A stretch of 64,000 nucleotides of DNA from an uncultured Akkermansia sp. (GTDB lineage: Bacteria > Verrucomicrobiota > Verrucomicrobiia > Verrucomicrobiales > Akkermansiaceae): NCBI GenBank assembly GCA_947589345.1, contig CANQAC010000002.1:41692-105691 (forward strand), given 5' to 3'. Below are positions 46,424 to 55,077 of this stretch, piece after piece (the first letter of the stretch is position 1; each line of letters starts with the position of its first letter). The notes below the pieces were generated by a model. The model was not told the DNA's origin. It saw only the letters and a program-made list of their open reading frames with translations, and made no database searches. Made by a program: the position numbers and the translations under genes.

Positions 46424-46441
46424 ATATGAAGTGGTTTGAGA

Positions 46442-46470
46442 TTGACAAATAGGAGGACGACGTGTATAAG
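46442..46470 (+). promoter_or_regulatory. Promoter of argS
   Basis: TTGACA (46442-46447), 17-bp spacer, TATAAG (46465-46470). Predicted start about 3 nt before the ATG at 46480. The GTG at 46462 lies between the two promoter elements and so cannot be the start from this promoter. Confidence 0.7.
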
Positions 46471-46479
46471 GACGGCGCA

Positions 46480-48252
46480 ATGATAACACTACCTGGACAG
46501 ATAGCAAAAAAATTGACTAAGGCTTTGCGTGATGAGTTGGGCGATGCATTGCCGAGAGATTTTTGCGCCACGGTGACGGTGAGTCAGGACTTGCGGTATG
46601 GGGATTATCAGAGTAATGAGGCAATGGTGCTGGCGAAGGTGGCGCGGAGAAATCCACGAGAGTTAGCACAGGCAGTGGTTGCTAAACTGGGAGACATGAC
46701 AGAAGCCGAGGTGAGTTTAGCTGGTCCCGGTTTTATTAATTTTCGTATTAAATCTGAAAAATATGTTGAGTGCTTGATGGACATGCTGAGAGATGAACGT
46801 CTCGGTGTACCATTAGTTGAGTGCCCCCAAAAAATTGTCATTGATTTTTCAGCGCCGAATGTAGCAAAGCCCATGCACGTCGGTCATATTCGTTCCACAA
46901 TCATTGGCGATACACTAGCGCGGCTGGCGCGTTTCATGGGTCATACCGTCATTACTGATAACCACATAGGCGATTGGGGTACCCAATTTGGCATGATTCT
47001 CTGGGGATGGAAAAACTTGGTTGATCAAGCTGCACTGGAGCAACATCCCATAGAGGTTCTCCTCACCACCTACAAGGAGGTAAACAAGCGTTGTAAGGAG
47101 CAGCCGGAGTTGCTTGAAGCATGCAAATCTGAACTTGTGCGCTTGCAGAGCGGCGATCCCGATAATCTGGCTATTTGGAAACGCTGCATTGAGGTTACTA
47201 AAACCGGCTTAAAAAAGATTTATGATCAACTTGACATCCACTTCGACTATTGGCTTGGAGAAAGTTTCTATAATGATGCACTCGCGCCATTGGTGAAGGA
47301 TTTGATGGCACGAGGCATTGCTCGAGAGAGTGAGGGCGCTGTTTGTGTGTTTTCCGACGGGTTTCATGCTCCCCAGGATGATCCTTTCCTCGTGAATAAG
47401 GATGGGGAGTGGCAGCCTGTGCCGGCGATTATTCGTAAGGCAGATGGAGGGTTCTTGTATGCCACCACGGATCTCGCTACACTTGATTACCGAATCCGTG
47501 AGTTCCAAGCAGATTCCATCTGGTATGTTGTCGGGGCGCCGCAGGAAAAACATTTTAAACAGATTTTTGATATTGCCCGAATGCGCGACATTACCGGTGA
47601 TTTCCGTCATGTTGCGTTCGGCTCTATCCTCGGTAAAGACCGGCGCCCATTTAAAACGCGAGATGGAGAAACCGTGAGTCTTCAAGATGTCATTGATGAA
47701 GCGATAGAGCGTGCCGCTCGCGTGGTTCAAGAGAAAAGTCCTGATATGCCGACAGATGAAAAAGATGCTGTGGCAGAAGCGGTCGGCATCGGAGCTATTA
47801 AGTTCGCAGAACTTTCTCAAAACCGTCTTAGCGATTATATCTTTGACTGGGATAAAATGCTTTCCCTTTCCGGAGATACCGCCCCTTACCTTCAAAATTC
47901 CTACGTCCGAGTTCGAGCTATTGAACGCAAGAGCGGAATTCCTGATTTTTCCGTTTTTCTTTCTGACAGAGCTTGTATACGCCTCTCTGAGGACCGTGAA
48001 ATAAATCTCGCACACGCACTTTGCCGCTTCGCGGAGGTGGTGCCGGCCACGCTGGATGACTGTCGCCCCAATTTATTGACGGCTTACCTCTATGACCTTG
48101 CTCGAGCCTTTCATAGTTTTTACGAGGCGTGTCCTGTGTTGCGCAGTGAAGATTCCGTGCGCTTCTCTCGCCTCGCTCTCTGTGAACTCACAGCGCGTGT
48201 CCTTAAGCTTGGCATGAGTTTATTGGGCATCCGCATGCTCGAACGAATGTAA
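46480..48252 (+). CDS. argS: Arginyl-tRNA synthetase
   Basis: Class I synthetase that charges tRNA-Arg. The chosen ATG (MITLPGQIAKKL) gives 590 residues. The HIGH-type motif is MHVGHIRSTIIGD within FSAPNVAKPMHVGH near residue 125. The N-terminal ArgS-specific tRNA-binding domain (YGDYQSNEAMVLAK) and the C-terminal anticodon-binding helices ending in LGIRMLERM are complete. GKDRRPFKTRDGE stands at the KMSKS-loop position, which is degenerate in ArgS. It is flanked on both sides by parS sites. Confidence 0.96.
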   Translation: MITLPGQIAKKLTKALRDELGDALPRDFCATVTVSQDLRYGDYQSNEAMVLAKVARRNPRELAQAVVAKLGDMTEAEVSLAGPGFINFRIKSEKYVECLMDMLRDERLGVPLVECPQKIVIDFSAPNVAKPMHVGHIRSTIIGDTLARLARFMGHTVITDNHIGDWGTQFGMILWGWKNLVDQAALEQHPIEVLLTTYKEVNKRCKEQPELLEACKSELVRLQSGDPDNLAIWKRCIEVTKTGLKKIYDQLDIHFDYWLGESFYNDALAPLVKDLMARGIARESEGAVCVFSDGFHAPQDDPFLVNKDGEWQPVPAIIRKADGGFLYATTDLATLDYRIREFQADSIWYVVGAPQEKHFKQIFDIARMRDITGDFRHVAFGSILGKDRRPFKTRDGETVSLQDVIDEAIERAARVVQEKSPDMPTDEKDAVAEAVGIGAIKFAELSQNRLSDYIFDWDKMLSLSGDTAPYLQNSYVRVRAIERKSGIPDFSVFLSDRACIRLSEDREINLAHALCRFAEVVPATLDDCRPNLLTAYLYDLARAFHSFYEACPVLRSEDSVRFSRLALCELTARVLKLGMSLLGIRMLERM

Positions 48253-48254
48253 AT

Positions 48255-48280
48255 GGAATTGTTCCACGTGGAACAATTCC
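48255..48280. promoter_or_regulatory. parS: Second parS site within a 26-bp palindrome
   Basis: TGTTCCACGTGGAACA at 48260-48275, extended by GGAAT/ATTCC arms to a perfect 26-bp palindrome (48255-48280). It begins 2 bp after the argS stop. Confidence 0.8.
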
Positions 48281-48442
48281 GGTTCGAGCACTTCCTTTTT
48301 GTTATCCTGCCTCGCAGTTCTTTATTGACTGAATTTCACAAGGAGTTGCCGTCTATCTTCCCGTCCTTCCTCCACCTCTCTGCCATTACTCAAGATTATT
48401 ACCGAGTGGGGCAGGGGAGGGGAGGAAGAGCAGAAGGACGGA

Positions 48443-49090
48443 TTAGAAATCGTAGGTCATACCTGCACGCACACTATGGTAGAGCTGTTCGCGGCCATGG
48501 GCAACCGTGCGGTCTGTGCCGTTTAACCCGGGTTCGGCTGTCGAGCCGAAAAATTGATAAGCGAGGAACACGTCAAAGTGGCGCGAAATACGATAGCGTA
48601 ATCCGGCTTCAGCTGAGTAGGCAAAGCCGTATTCTGAACCATGTTCACGCCACGAACCTAAACCATCGGTCAGTTTCAACTTTAAACTTTCATTGATCAC
48701 GCCCACATTCACTCCTATGAATCCCGATACGTATTCACCCATGCGGTGAGTGTAGCGGTAACCCGGCATCAGGAAAAAATTGTTGACCCGGGCGTCGAGT
48801 TTTGCAATGTCGTCATAGTGCGTATCATCTGATCCGGTGGCAAAACCAAATCGAAGATTGAATGAGGAGTTTTCGTTGACGGTATAAACACCAGTGAGAT
48901 CCACACCCAGGGTATCCACTTTGGGTGAACTATTGACTCCGTCCACGTGCAGTACATTCCGCGGAGCGAAGTTGTAGCCCACTCCCAACTCCATGGAGTA
49001 TGGGTTGACAGGTTCAACGACGGTGTAGGTGGTGCCGGCCATGACAGGTGCGGCGACAACGGCGGCTAAGGCAAATAATGCTGTTTTCAT
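48443..49090 (-). CDS. Small outer-membrane beta-barrel protein
   Basis: A 215-residue protein with a clear signal peptide (MKTALFALAAVVAAPVMAG). The mature part has alternating hydrophobic strands rich in Gly, Tyr and Phe, such as YSMELGVGYNF, SSFNLRFGFATG and GFIGVNVGVI, and ends in VRAGMTYDF with a terminal Phe as in outer-membrane barrels. It resembles eight-stranded OmpA/OmpW-like barrels. No function can be assigned. The gene has its own promoter and a leader of about 60 nt with a GC-rich hairpin (GCGCCC with GGGCGC). Confidence 0.75.
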   Translation of the reverse strand: MKTALFALAAVVAAPVMAGTTYTVVEPVNPYSMELGVGYNFAPRNVLHVDGVNSSPKVDTLGVDLTGVYTVNENSSFNLRFGFATGSDDTHYDDIAKLDARVNNFFLMPGYRYTHRMGEYVSGFIGVNVGVINESLKLKLTDGLGSWREHGSEYGFAYSAEAGLRYRISRHFDVFLAYQFFGSTAEPGLNGTDRTVAHGREQLYHSVRAGMTYDF

Positions 49091-49155
49091 GATTTTATTT
49101 TTGTTTCAGGCGCCCACGGGCGCAGCAAGCGGATGCCGTCCCCTGAGGCAGCGTG

Positions 49156-49185
49156 ATTGTAGCTGCAAGTTCATTTATTTGTCAA
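49156..49185 (-). promoter_or_regulatory. Promoter of the outer-membrane barrel gene
   Basis: TTGACA (49180-49185), 18-bp spacer, TACAAT (49156-49161), minus strand. Confidence 0.75.
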
Positions 49186-49467
49186 GGGGGCTCAATCCAA
49201 TAGTTATTTATTATCTATCAATGTGTTAGATGCTTTAATTTTAAGCGCTTGTCCCCGATAACGACGTCATACACAGCGCGGGAGAGCCAGGTAATTGTTG
49301 GTAAATTATACAGGGAGAAGAAAGAGGGATAAGCATTTGGCTCAAGTATGTTGAATTTTTTTGCTTTTATTGGGAGAAAGAATATGGTAAAATCCGCCAG
49401 CGTTCTGCGGATTTGAGGGTAGGGTGAAAGCCCATAATCGGTCTTGCAGGGACGAATTACATGATCT
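49186..49467. other. Intergenic region upstream of the sodium-pump operon
   Basis: AT-rich, no supported gene. TAAAAT at 49388-49393 with TTTATT 16 bp upstream is a possible operon promoter, followed by a small hairpin (CCGC with GCGG) in a leader of about 70 nt. Confidence 0.4.
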
Positions 49468-51033
49468 ATGGCTATTGACCCAAAATTGTTGGAAGAGTTG
49501 GATGAGCGCCGCAGCAAAATTATGCAATCCGGCGGGCGGGAGAAGATTGACAAACGGCATGCAGCCGGGGATCAGACGGCTCGGGAACGGCTCGAGGCTT
49601 TATTTGATCCGGGGTCTTTCACGGAATTTGGCATGCACACCCGTCATCATTGTCACAACTTTGGCATGGATAAGAAGAATATTCCGGCAGAGGGTATTGT
49701 GGTGGGCACTGGCTTAGTGAACGGTCGCCCGGTAGCTGCATCTTCTGCAGACTTTATGGCGCAGGGAGGCTCGTTGGGGTACATGCATGCCATGAAGATT
49801 TGCGATGCGCAGCAGTACGCGCTTAAAGCAGGTATTCCTGTTATTCAGATCAACGATTCTGGCGGCGCTCGTTTGCAGGAAGGGGTGGAGGCACTTTCCG
49901 GGTTTGCACACGTGTTCTACAACAACGTGGCGGCGAGCGGTGTGGTACCGCAGATTTCTCTTATTCTTGGTCCCTGCGCAGGTGGAGCTGCGTATTCCCC
50001 GGCACTTACTGATTTCATTATCATTCGTCAGGGTGGGGCTGCAGGCATGTACATTACCGGTCCCAAGGTTATTGAGCAGGTCACTTTCGAGCAGTGTACC
50101 ATGGATGAAATCGGCTCAGCCGCCGTGCATGCAACCGTCTCCGGTAATGCGCATTTTGTGGCGCAGAGCGATGAAGAAGCTGTGAATATTGCGAAGCGCT
50201 TGCTTACTTACCTGCCGCCCAATAATACGCAAGATCCGCCGCATGAACTTAGTACTCCGCTGGACGTAGCGGATGATGAGGCTATGAACGATATCATCCC
50301 GGCGGAGAATAGCACACCCCTGGATATGCAGAAGGTGATTGCCCATCTGGTAGATGAGGGCAGTTTCATGGAGGTGCATGCTGGTTTTGCCGGGAATGTG
50401 ATCGTTGGATTTGCTCGCATTTGTGGTGTTGTAGTGGGGCTTATCGCCAATCAGCCTGCTGTGAAAGCCGGCTGCTTAGACATTGATGCTTCCGATAAGG
50501 CGGCACGTTTTATCCGCTGCTGTGATTGTTTCAACGTTCCCGTGGTTAACCTTGTGGATGTTCCTGGCTTCCTGCCTGGTAAGCAGCAAGAGCGCGGCGG
50601 CATTATTCGCCACGGAGCCAAGATGATTTTTGCGTACTCCGCCGCTACTGTCCCGAAAGTGACCGTGATTCTGCGCAAGGCCTATGGCGGTGCCTACATT
50701 GCTATGTGTTGCAAAGATCTGGGCGCAGATGTCGTGTTCGCTTGGCCTTGTGCCGAAATAGCCGTGATGGGCGCTCAAGGGGCTATCCCCATCCTTTACG
50801 GGCGTGAGCTTAAAGGAATTGAGGATGAAAAGGCACGCGACGCCCGGCGTCGAGAACTCCTGAACGATTATACGAAAGCTTTCTACAACCCCTATGCCGC
50901 CGCTGAGGTGGGGCAGGTAACTGAAATCATCAACCCTGCTCAAACCCGTGCTAAAATCGCCCTTGCTCTGCGCACTTTACTCAGCAAGCGCGAAACTCGC
51001 CCTGCCAAGAAACATGGCAACATGCCACTTTGA
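49468..51033 (+). CDS. mmdA: Methylmalonyl-CoA decarboxylase alpha subunit (carboxyltransferase)
   Basis: Biotin-dependent carboxyltransferase of the crotonase fold, 521 residues, close to MmdA and propionyl-CoA carboxylase beta chains (about 510) and shorter than glutaconyl-CoA decarboxylase alpha. It moves CO2 from methylmalonyl-CoA to biotin on the carrier subunit. The acyl-CoA site shows NDSGGARLQEGVEAL and GPCAGGAAYSPAL; the carboxybiotin site shows YSAATVPKVTVILRKAYGG. It is the first gene of a four-gene sodium-pump operon. Propionyl-CoA carboxylase beta is excluded by the neighbours rather than by sequence. Confidence 0.88.
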   Translation: MAIDPKLLEELDERRSKIMQSGGREKIDKRHAAGDQTARERLEALFDPGSFTEFGMHTRHHCHNFGMDKKNIPAEGIVVGTGLVNGRPVAASSADFMAQGGSLGYMHAMKICDAQQYALKAGIPVIQINDSGGARLQEGVEALSGFAHVFYNNVAASGVVPQISLILGPCAGGAAYSPALTDFIIIRQGGAAGMYITGPKVIEQVTFEQCTMDEIGSAAVHATVSGNAHFVAQSDEEAVNIAKRLLTYLPPNNTQDPPHELSTPLDVADDEAMNDIIPAENSTPLDMQKVIAHLVDEGSFMEVHAGFAGNVIVGFARICGVVVGLIANQPAVKAGCLDIDASDKAARFIRCCDCFNVPVVNLVDVPGFLPGKQQERGGIIRHGAKMIFAYSAATVPKVTVILRKAYGGAYIAMCCKDLGADVVFAWPCAEIAVMGAQGAIPILYGRELKGIEDEKARDARRRELLNDYTKAFYNPYAAAEVGQVTEIINPAQTRAKIALALRTLLSKRETRPAKKHGNMPL

Positions 51034-51045
51034 TCCTTTCCCCTT

Positions 51046-51501
51046 ATGAGCACGATTTTTACCATTCTCGCCGACATTGGTAATCTGAACATGGAGGCTG
51101 TCACATACCAAGTCACAGGTATGTTGGTCGTGTTTTGCTGTCTTGGGTTCCTCAGCCTTATTCTGTCGATTTCCGGTAGTGTGGCCGTGCGCGTAGAAGA
51201 AAAACGTAAAACGACGCAAGCTGCCGCTGCCCAAGCGCTTCGGGCGTCTACTTCTCCAACGCCCACGGTGGCGACGGCAACTGCCGAACCTACCCCTGCG
51301 CAGGTGGCTGCTTTGGCCGCCAGCATCTATGATGCAGCCGCTTCTTCCCTTACCCCGCAACTTATAGCTGTCCTCGCTGCCGCTGTGCGCGAGGAAGTCG
51401 GACACGATGCGCGCATTCTCTCTATTAACCCCGTGCAGGGCAGCTATGCACAGAGCGGCCGTATCTCCATTATGAACTCTCACACGCCTCTGCGTAATTG
51501 A
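51046..51501 (+). CDS. mmdD: Sodium pump decarboxylase gamma/delta subunit (OadG/MmdD-like)
   Basis: A 151-residue protein with one N-terminal membrane helix (YQVTGMLVVFCCLGFLSLIL), an Ala/Thr/Pro-rich linker and a small C-terminal domain (LTPQLIAVLAAAVREEVG). This matches OadG-type subunits, which anchor the carboxyltransferase to the membrane subunit and tether the biotin carrier. It starts 12 bp after mmdA. Confidence 0.8.
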   Translation: MSTIFTILADIGNLNMEAVTYQVTGMLVVFCCLGFLSLILSISGSVAVRVEEKRKTTQAAAAQALRASTSPTPTVATATAEPTPAQVAALAASIYDAAASSLTPQLIAVLAAAVREEVGHDARILSINPVQGSYAQSGRISIMNSHTPLRN

Positions 51502-51534
51502 TTCTTATATTTCACTCAAACTCACCATCATACC

Positions 51535-51936
51535 ATGAAACAGCTCCGTATCACTGTAGCAGGTCAAACCTTTGATGTAACCGTGGAAACTCTCGGCGGC
51601 AGCAATGCTCCGGCTTCCACACCAGCGCCTGTGGCGGCTCCTGCGCCGACCCCTGTGGCTGCCCCAGCGCCCGTTGCGGCAACTGCGGCTCCTGCAGTTG
51701 CCCCCGCTCCTGCCTCCGGTGGCGGCACTCCTATTCCCAGCCCCTTGGCAGGCAAGGTGGTGAGCTTAGATGTGAAGCCTGGCACCGCCGTGAAGGAGGG
51801 GGATCAAGTACTCACGCTTGAGGCCATGAAGATGAACACCGTCATTTATGCTCCGGCTGCCGGTACTATCGCTTCCTTCAGTGTGAATCCCGGCGATACA
51901 GTAGCGGAGGGACAGGTGCTTGCTACGCTTGCTTGA
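51535..51936 (+). CDS. mmdC: Biotin carboxyl carrier subunit
   Basis: A 133-residue protein: a short N-terminal strand region (KQLRITVAGQTFDVTVE), a flexible Ala/Pro linker of about 45 residues with APAPVAAP repeats, and a biotinyl domain. The biotin-accepting lysine is in EAMKMNT near residue 99. It carries CO2 from the carboxyltransferase MmdA to the membrane decarboxylase MmdB. Gene order (alpha, delta, gamma, beta) is that of methylmalonyl-CoA decarboxylase operons. Confidence 0.93.
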   Translation: MKQLRITVAGQTFDVTVETLGGSNAPASTPAPVAAPAPTPVAAPAPVAATAAPAVAPAPASGGGTPIPSPLAGKVVSLDVKPGTAVKEGDQVLTLEAMKMNTVIYAPAAGTIASFSVNPGDTVAEGQVLATLA

Positions 51937-51994
51937 GCCCTTCCGAAGGAAGGCGGCGCTTGCTTCTCCTCATGATTCCGCTTTATTTACCAAT

Positions 51995-53413
51995 ATGCAG
52001 GAACTTATCCAATCTTTCACAGACTTCATCTCCGGTATGGGTATATTTGCCATGACATGGCAGATGTATACGATGTGGGCGGTGGTGGTCGTGTTACTGT
52101 ACTTCGGTGTGGTCAAGCAATTTGAGCCGTTGCTACTGGTGCCCATCGCCTTTGGCGCGCTCATTGCCAATATCCCTGATAACGGTATGGTCATCACGCA
52201 GGCTCAGCGTCAGATCGTTTCCATTTCCAAAGACAATACAGTACAAACATCGACCATTAACGATGTGGGCTTCATATCGGGGACTGCGGCGCCCTATGCG
52301 GATTCTTCTCCTGTGATGCAGGATACATCTCGCCTCTCCCCTGAGGAAAAAGCCAAGTACGAGGTAGCCATGAACGAACCGATGGTGGTTGCTCCGTTGG
52401 TCAAGGATGGCAAGGTCGTGAAGGGGGCAGTGAAGGTGACCGGGCAGAAGCCGCAAAAGTTCATGATTGTGGGCTTTAACTCCGGACTGTTTGATTTCCT
52501 GGGGCAAGGGATTAAGTGTGAGATATTCCCGGCGCTTATTTTTATGGGTGTAGGAGCGCTCACAGATTTCGGCCCTCTGCTGGCTTCGCCGAAGGCGCTT
52601 CTCCTTGGCGCTGCGGCGCAGGGAGGCGTCGCCTTCACCTTCTTGGCGGCAATGGCGCTTGGCTTTACCAAAGGAGAGGCCTCAGCTATTGGCATCATTG
52701 GTGGTGCTGACGGTCCAACTTCAATTTTCCTGGCCAGCAAGTTGGCGCCCCACCTCTTGGGCGCTATCGCCGTTGCAGCCTACACATACATGGCTCTTGT
52801 GCCGCTCATTCAGCCCCCCTTCATGAAGCTCTTTACCACCGAAAAGCAGCGCAAAATCAAGATGAAGAGTTTGCGTCAGGTGTCGCGTGGTGAAAAGCTG
52901 TTCTTCTGCTTTGTAGTGACGATTGTAACCATCCTTATCTGTCCGGATGCGGCGCCATTGCTTGGTATGTTGATGCTTGGCAATTTCTTGCGCGAGTGCA
53001 AGGTCACGGAGCGCCTCGTCTCTTGTGCCCAAAATGAGCTCATGAACATCACCACCATTTTATTGGGTGTTTCAGTGGGGCTTACGATGCAGGGTGGACG
53101 CTTTTTACAGGTGGAAACGCTGCTTATCATCGGTTTAGGCGTTGTAGCCTTTGCCGTGGCCACGGTGTGCGGGTTACTCTGCGCGCAGGTTATGAATCTC
53201 ATTCCTGGTTGGAGCAGGAATCCCGTAAATCCGCTCATCGGCTCGGCGGGTGTTTCGGCCGTACCCATGGCAGCGCGCGTTTCGCACAATGTGGGTCAAC
53301 AAGCTGACCGTACGAACTTCCTTCTTATGCACGCTATGGGACCGAATGTGGCGGGTGTTATCGGTACGGCCGTGATCGCCGGATACTACATTACCACCCT
53401 CAGCGGACATTGA
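51995..53413 (+). CDS. mmdB: Sodium-translocating decarboxylase beta subunit
   Basis: Integral membrane subunit that decarboxylates carboxybiotin and exports sodium ions. From MQELIQSFTDFISGMG it has 472 residues with about nine to eleven membrane segments. Signatures include FMGVGALTDFGPLLASP, GFTKGEASAIGIIGGADGPT and the final NPVNPLIGSAGVSAVPMAAR. Compared with typical family members (about 375-430 residues) it carries an insertion of roughly 80 polar residues (about 75-155, including DTSRLSPEEKAKYEVAMNEP). The longer frame from 51920 overlaps the biotin-carrier gene and is unlikely. Confidence 0.9.
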   Translation: MQELIQSFTDFISGMGIFAMTWQMYTMWAVVVVLLYFGVVKQFEPLLLVPIAFGALIANIPDNGMVITQAQRQIVSISKDNTVQTSTINDVGFISGTAAPYADSSPVMQDTSRLSPEEKAKYEVAMNEPMVVAPLVKDGKVVKGAVKVTGQKPQKFMIVGFNSGLFDFLGQGIKCEIFPALIFMGVGALTDFGPLLASPKALLLGAAAQGGVAFTFLAAMALGFTKGEASAIGIIGGADGPTSIFLASKLAPHLLGAIAVAAYTYMALVPLIQPPFMKLFTTEKQRKIKMKSLRQVSRGEKLFFCFVVTIVTILICPDAAPLLGMLMLGNFLRECKVTERLVSCAQNELMNITTILLGVSVGLTMQGGRFLQVETLLIIGLGVVAFAVATVCGLLCAQVMNLIPGWSRNPVNPLIGSAGVSAVPMAARVSHNVGQQADRTNFLLMHAMGPNVAGVIGTAVIAGYYITTLSGH

Positions 53414-53870
53414 CGAACGACCACAGTCTCGTTCGACTTGGCAGGAATCTGAGCTGCCTGCTTCCTGTGTTCATCGGCACATAGAGCTTCTCTGTGGATA
53501 ATCCTTTTTCATTTCAGCATATTGTATTAAGCAGCGGATTTGTGTCGGGATTTTGACACGCCTTGCACCGGCAGCCCGGAGAGTTGCGCCGTGGTTTTGT
53601 CTTGTATGATAAGTCAACGTAAGCATTGACACGTCGCCATCGTTTTCATATTGCAAACGAAGGCTGGCTTTATTCAATTGTCCTTCGTTTGAGTTCTCGA
53701 GGGGAGGGTGTTCCATAGTCCATTTTTCTGGTAATGCGGCGTTTCGGGATACGTGCAACGTATTTGAAATACGTATGTCAAGCCATCAATCATAAAAAAT
53801 GATCTTTTCTTTTCAGGGACTTACAAAGGGTAGTCATCGCCTTTGGTAAAAAAGAACGACATGTTGTCGA
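53414..53870. other. Intergenic region after the sodium-pump operon
   Basis: CGAACGA (53414-53420) pairs with TCGTTCG (53429-53435) directly after the mmdB stop, but no T run follows, so it is at best a weak terminator. A 95-codon minus-strand frame (53471-53758) has no recognisable domain or promoter and is not called. Confidence 0.4.
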
Positions 53871-53898
53871 TTGACGGTCGCTTCATTATGAATATGAT
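53871..53898 (+). promoter_or_regulatory. Promoter of the SPFH-TM2 cluster
   Basis: TTGACG (53871-53876), 16-bp spacer, TATGAT (53893-53898). Leader about 70 nt to the chosen ATG. Confidence 0.6.
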
Positions 53899-53973
53899 AC
53901 GCTCAAAAGTGTGCGTATTTCAAATGCGTACACTTCATGCAGGTGTTTTTCTAACGAGAATATCCAACACAAC

Positions 53974-55044
53974 ATGTCAATAATAGATGTAGTAAAGTGG
54001 GATGCTATGCCAGGCGTCTTAGCTTGGAAGTACCCGTCGGATAATCTTTCCACGTGGACTCAGCTGATTGTTTCTACCGGGCAGGAAGCATTTCTGGTTA
54101 AAGAAGGAAAAGTGGTGGGTCCCTTTGGACCCGGCAAGCACACCTTGGACACTCAGAACTATCCGGTATTTGCTAAACTTCTGAACCTGCCGTTCTCTCG
54201 TTCTCCGTTCACGGCCGAGGTCTGGTTTATCCGCAAGTCCTTTTCGCTGGACATCAAATGGGGAACAGTCGACCCTATTCAGCTCGAGGATCCTGAATAC
54301 CGAGTCATGATGCCCGTGCGGGCATTCGGCGCCTTTGGATTAAGCGTTACCAACAGCGAACTGTTCCTCAACAAATTAATCGGAACCCTGCCGGCCTTTA
54401 CCGAAAAGACGCTTTCGGAGCATTTTAAGGGCACCTTGGTTCAGGAAGTCAAGGTTCAGATTGCCAAATATATTCGAGAAAATAACACTTCCCTTCTCAA
54501 ACTGGCGCCTTATACCGGGCAGATTGCAGAAGCCATTGAGGCCCGACTGGTGGAACGCCTTTCCGAATTCGGCGTCACCATTACACACTTTGCCGTCAAC
54601 TCCATTTCGACGGATGAAACAAACCCGGCGGTAGCTCGCCTGCGACGTGCTCTGGCCGAACGCGCGGAAATGGAAATTCTCGGATTCAATTACCAGCAGA
54701 AACGCTCGTTTGACGTGCTGCAAAGTGCAGCATCCAACGAAGGAGCGGGTAATGTGCAATCTGCCGCCATTGGCGCAGGAATGGGCATGGCTATGGGTGT
54801 TGGCATGGGTCAGGGTATGAGCGGTCCTATGCAGCAAACTGTAGGCATGATGTCCACCAATGGCAAGACGTGCCCGAACTGCCATGCACAGAATACCGCC
54901 AATGCGCGTTTCTGCGCCTCCTGTGGTACAGATTTACAAGCGATCTCCACGCCCACCCCGGCACAGAACAAGTTCTGCACCTCCTGCGGCGCACAAAATG
55001 CCGCAACAGCGCGCTTCTGCTGCGGCTGCGGTTCTCCCCTGTGA
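53974..55044 (+). CDS. SPFH-domain protein with C-terminal zinc ribbons (YdjI/virion-core-protein-like)
   Basis: From MSIIDVVKWDAMPGVLAW it has 356 residues. The N-terminal two thirds is an SPFH/Band-7-like domain of the YdjI type (AEVWFIRKSFSLDIKWGT, VEERLSEFGVTITHF-like core). A Gly/Met-rich spacer (GAGMGMAMGVGMGQGMSG) follows, then two zinc ribbons, CPNCHAQNTANARFCASC and CTSCGAQNAATARFCCGC. Related B. subtilis YdjI works with PspA-type membrane-stress proteins; no pspA is seen here. It heads a cluster of membrane proteins with the same ribbon or TM2 domains. Confidence 0.8.
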   Translation: MSIIDVVKWDAMPGVLAWKYPSDNLSTWTQLIVSTGQEAFLVKEGKVVGPFGPGKHTLDTQNYPVFAKLLNLPFSRSPFTAEVWFIRKSFSLDIKWGTVDPIQLEDPEYRVMMPVRAFGAFGLSVTNSELFLNKLIGTLPAFTEKTLSEHFKGTLVQEVKVQIAKYIRENNTSLLKLAPYTGQIAEAIEARLVERLSEFGVTITHFAVNSISTDETNPAVARLRRALAERAEMEILGFNYQQKRSFDVLQSAASNEGAGNVQSAAIGAGMGMAMGVGMGQGMSGPMQQTVGMMSTNGKTCPNCHAQNTANARFCASCGTDLQAISTPTPAQNKFCTSCGAQNAATARFCCGCGSPL

Positions 55045-55077
55045 CACAAAGCGACATCCTTTATCATGTAACAGATT

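Noticed and set aside
48279-48295. GGTTCGAGCAC, similar to a tRNA T-loop
   Set aside because: No acceptor stem, D-loop or anticodon arm can be built around it.
48253-48696. Plus-strand open frame of 147 codons starting at the second parS
   Set aside because: Its start lies within the palindrome and its second half is antisense to the outer-membrane barrel gene. Nothing in it resembles a known protein.
53471-53758. Minus-strand 95-codon frame in the gap after mmdB
   Set aside because: No promoter, ribosome site or family resemblance. Length is compatible with chance in a non-coding region.
54050-54057. CCACGTGG core resembling parS
   Set aside because: It matches only the central eight bases and has several mismatches in the flanks of the 16-mer. 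It lies inside the SPFH coding sequence.
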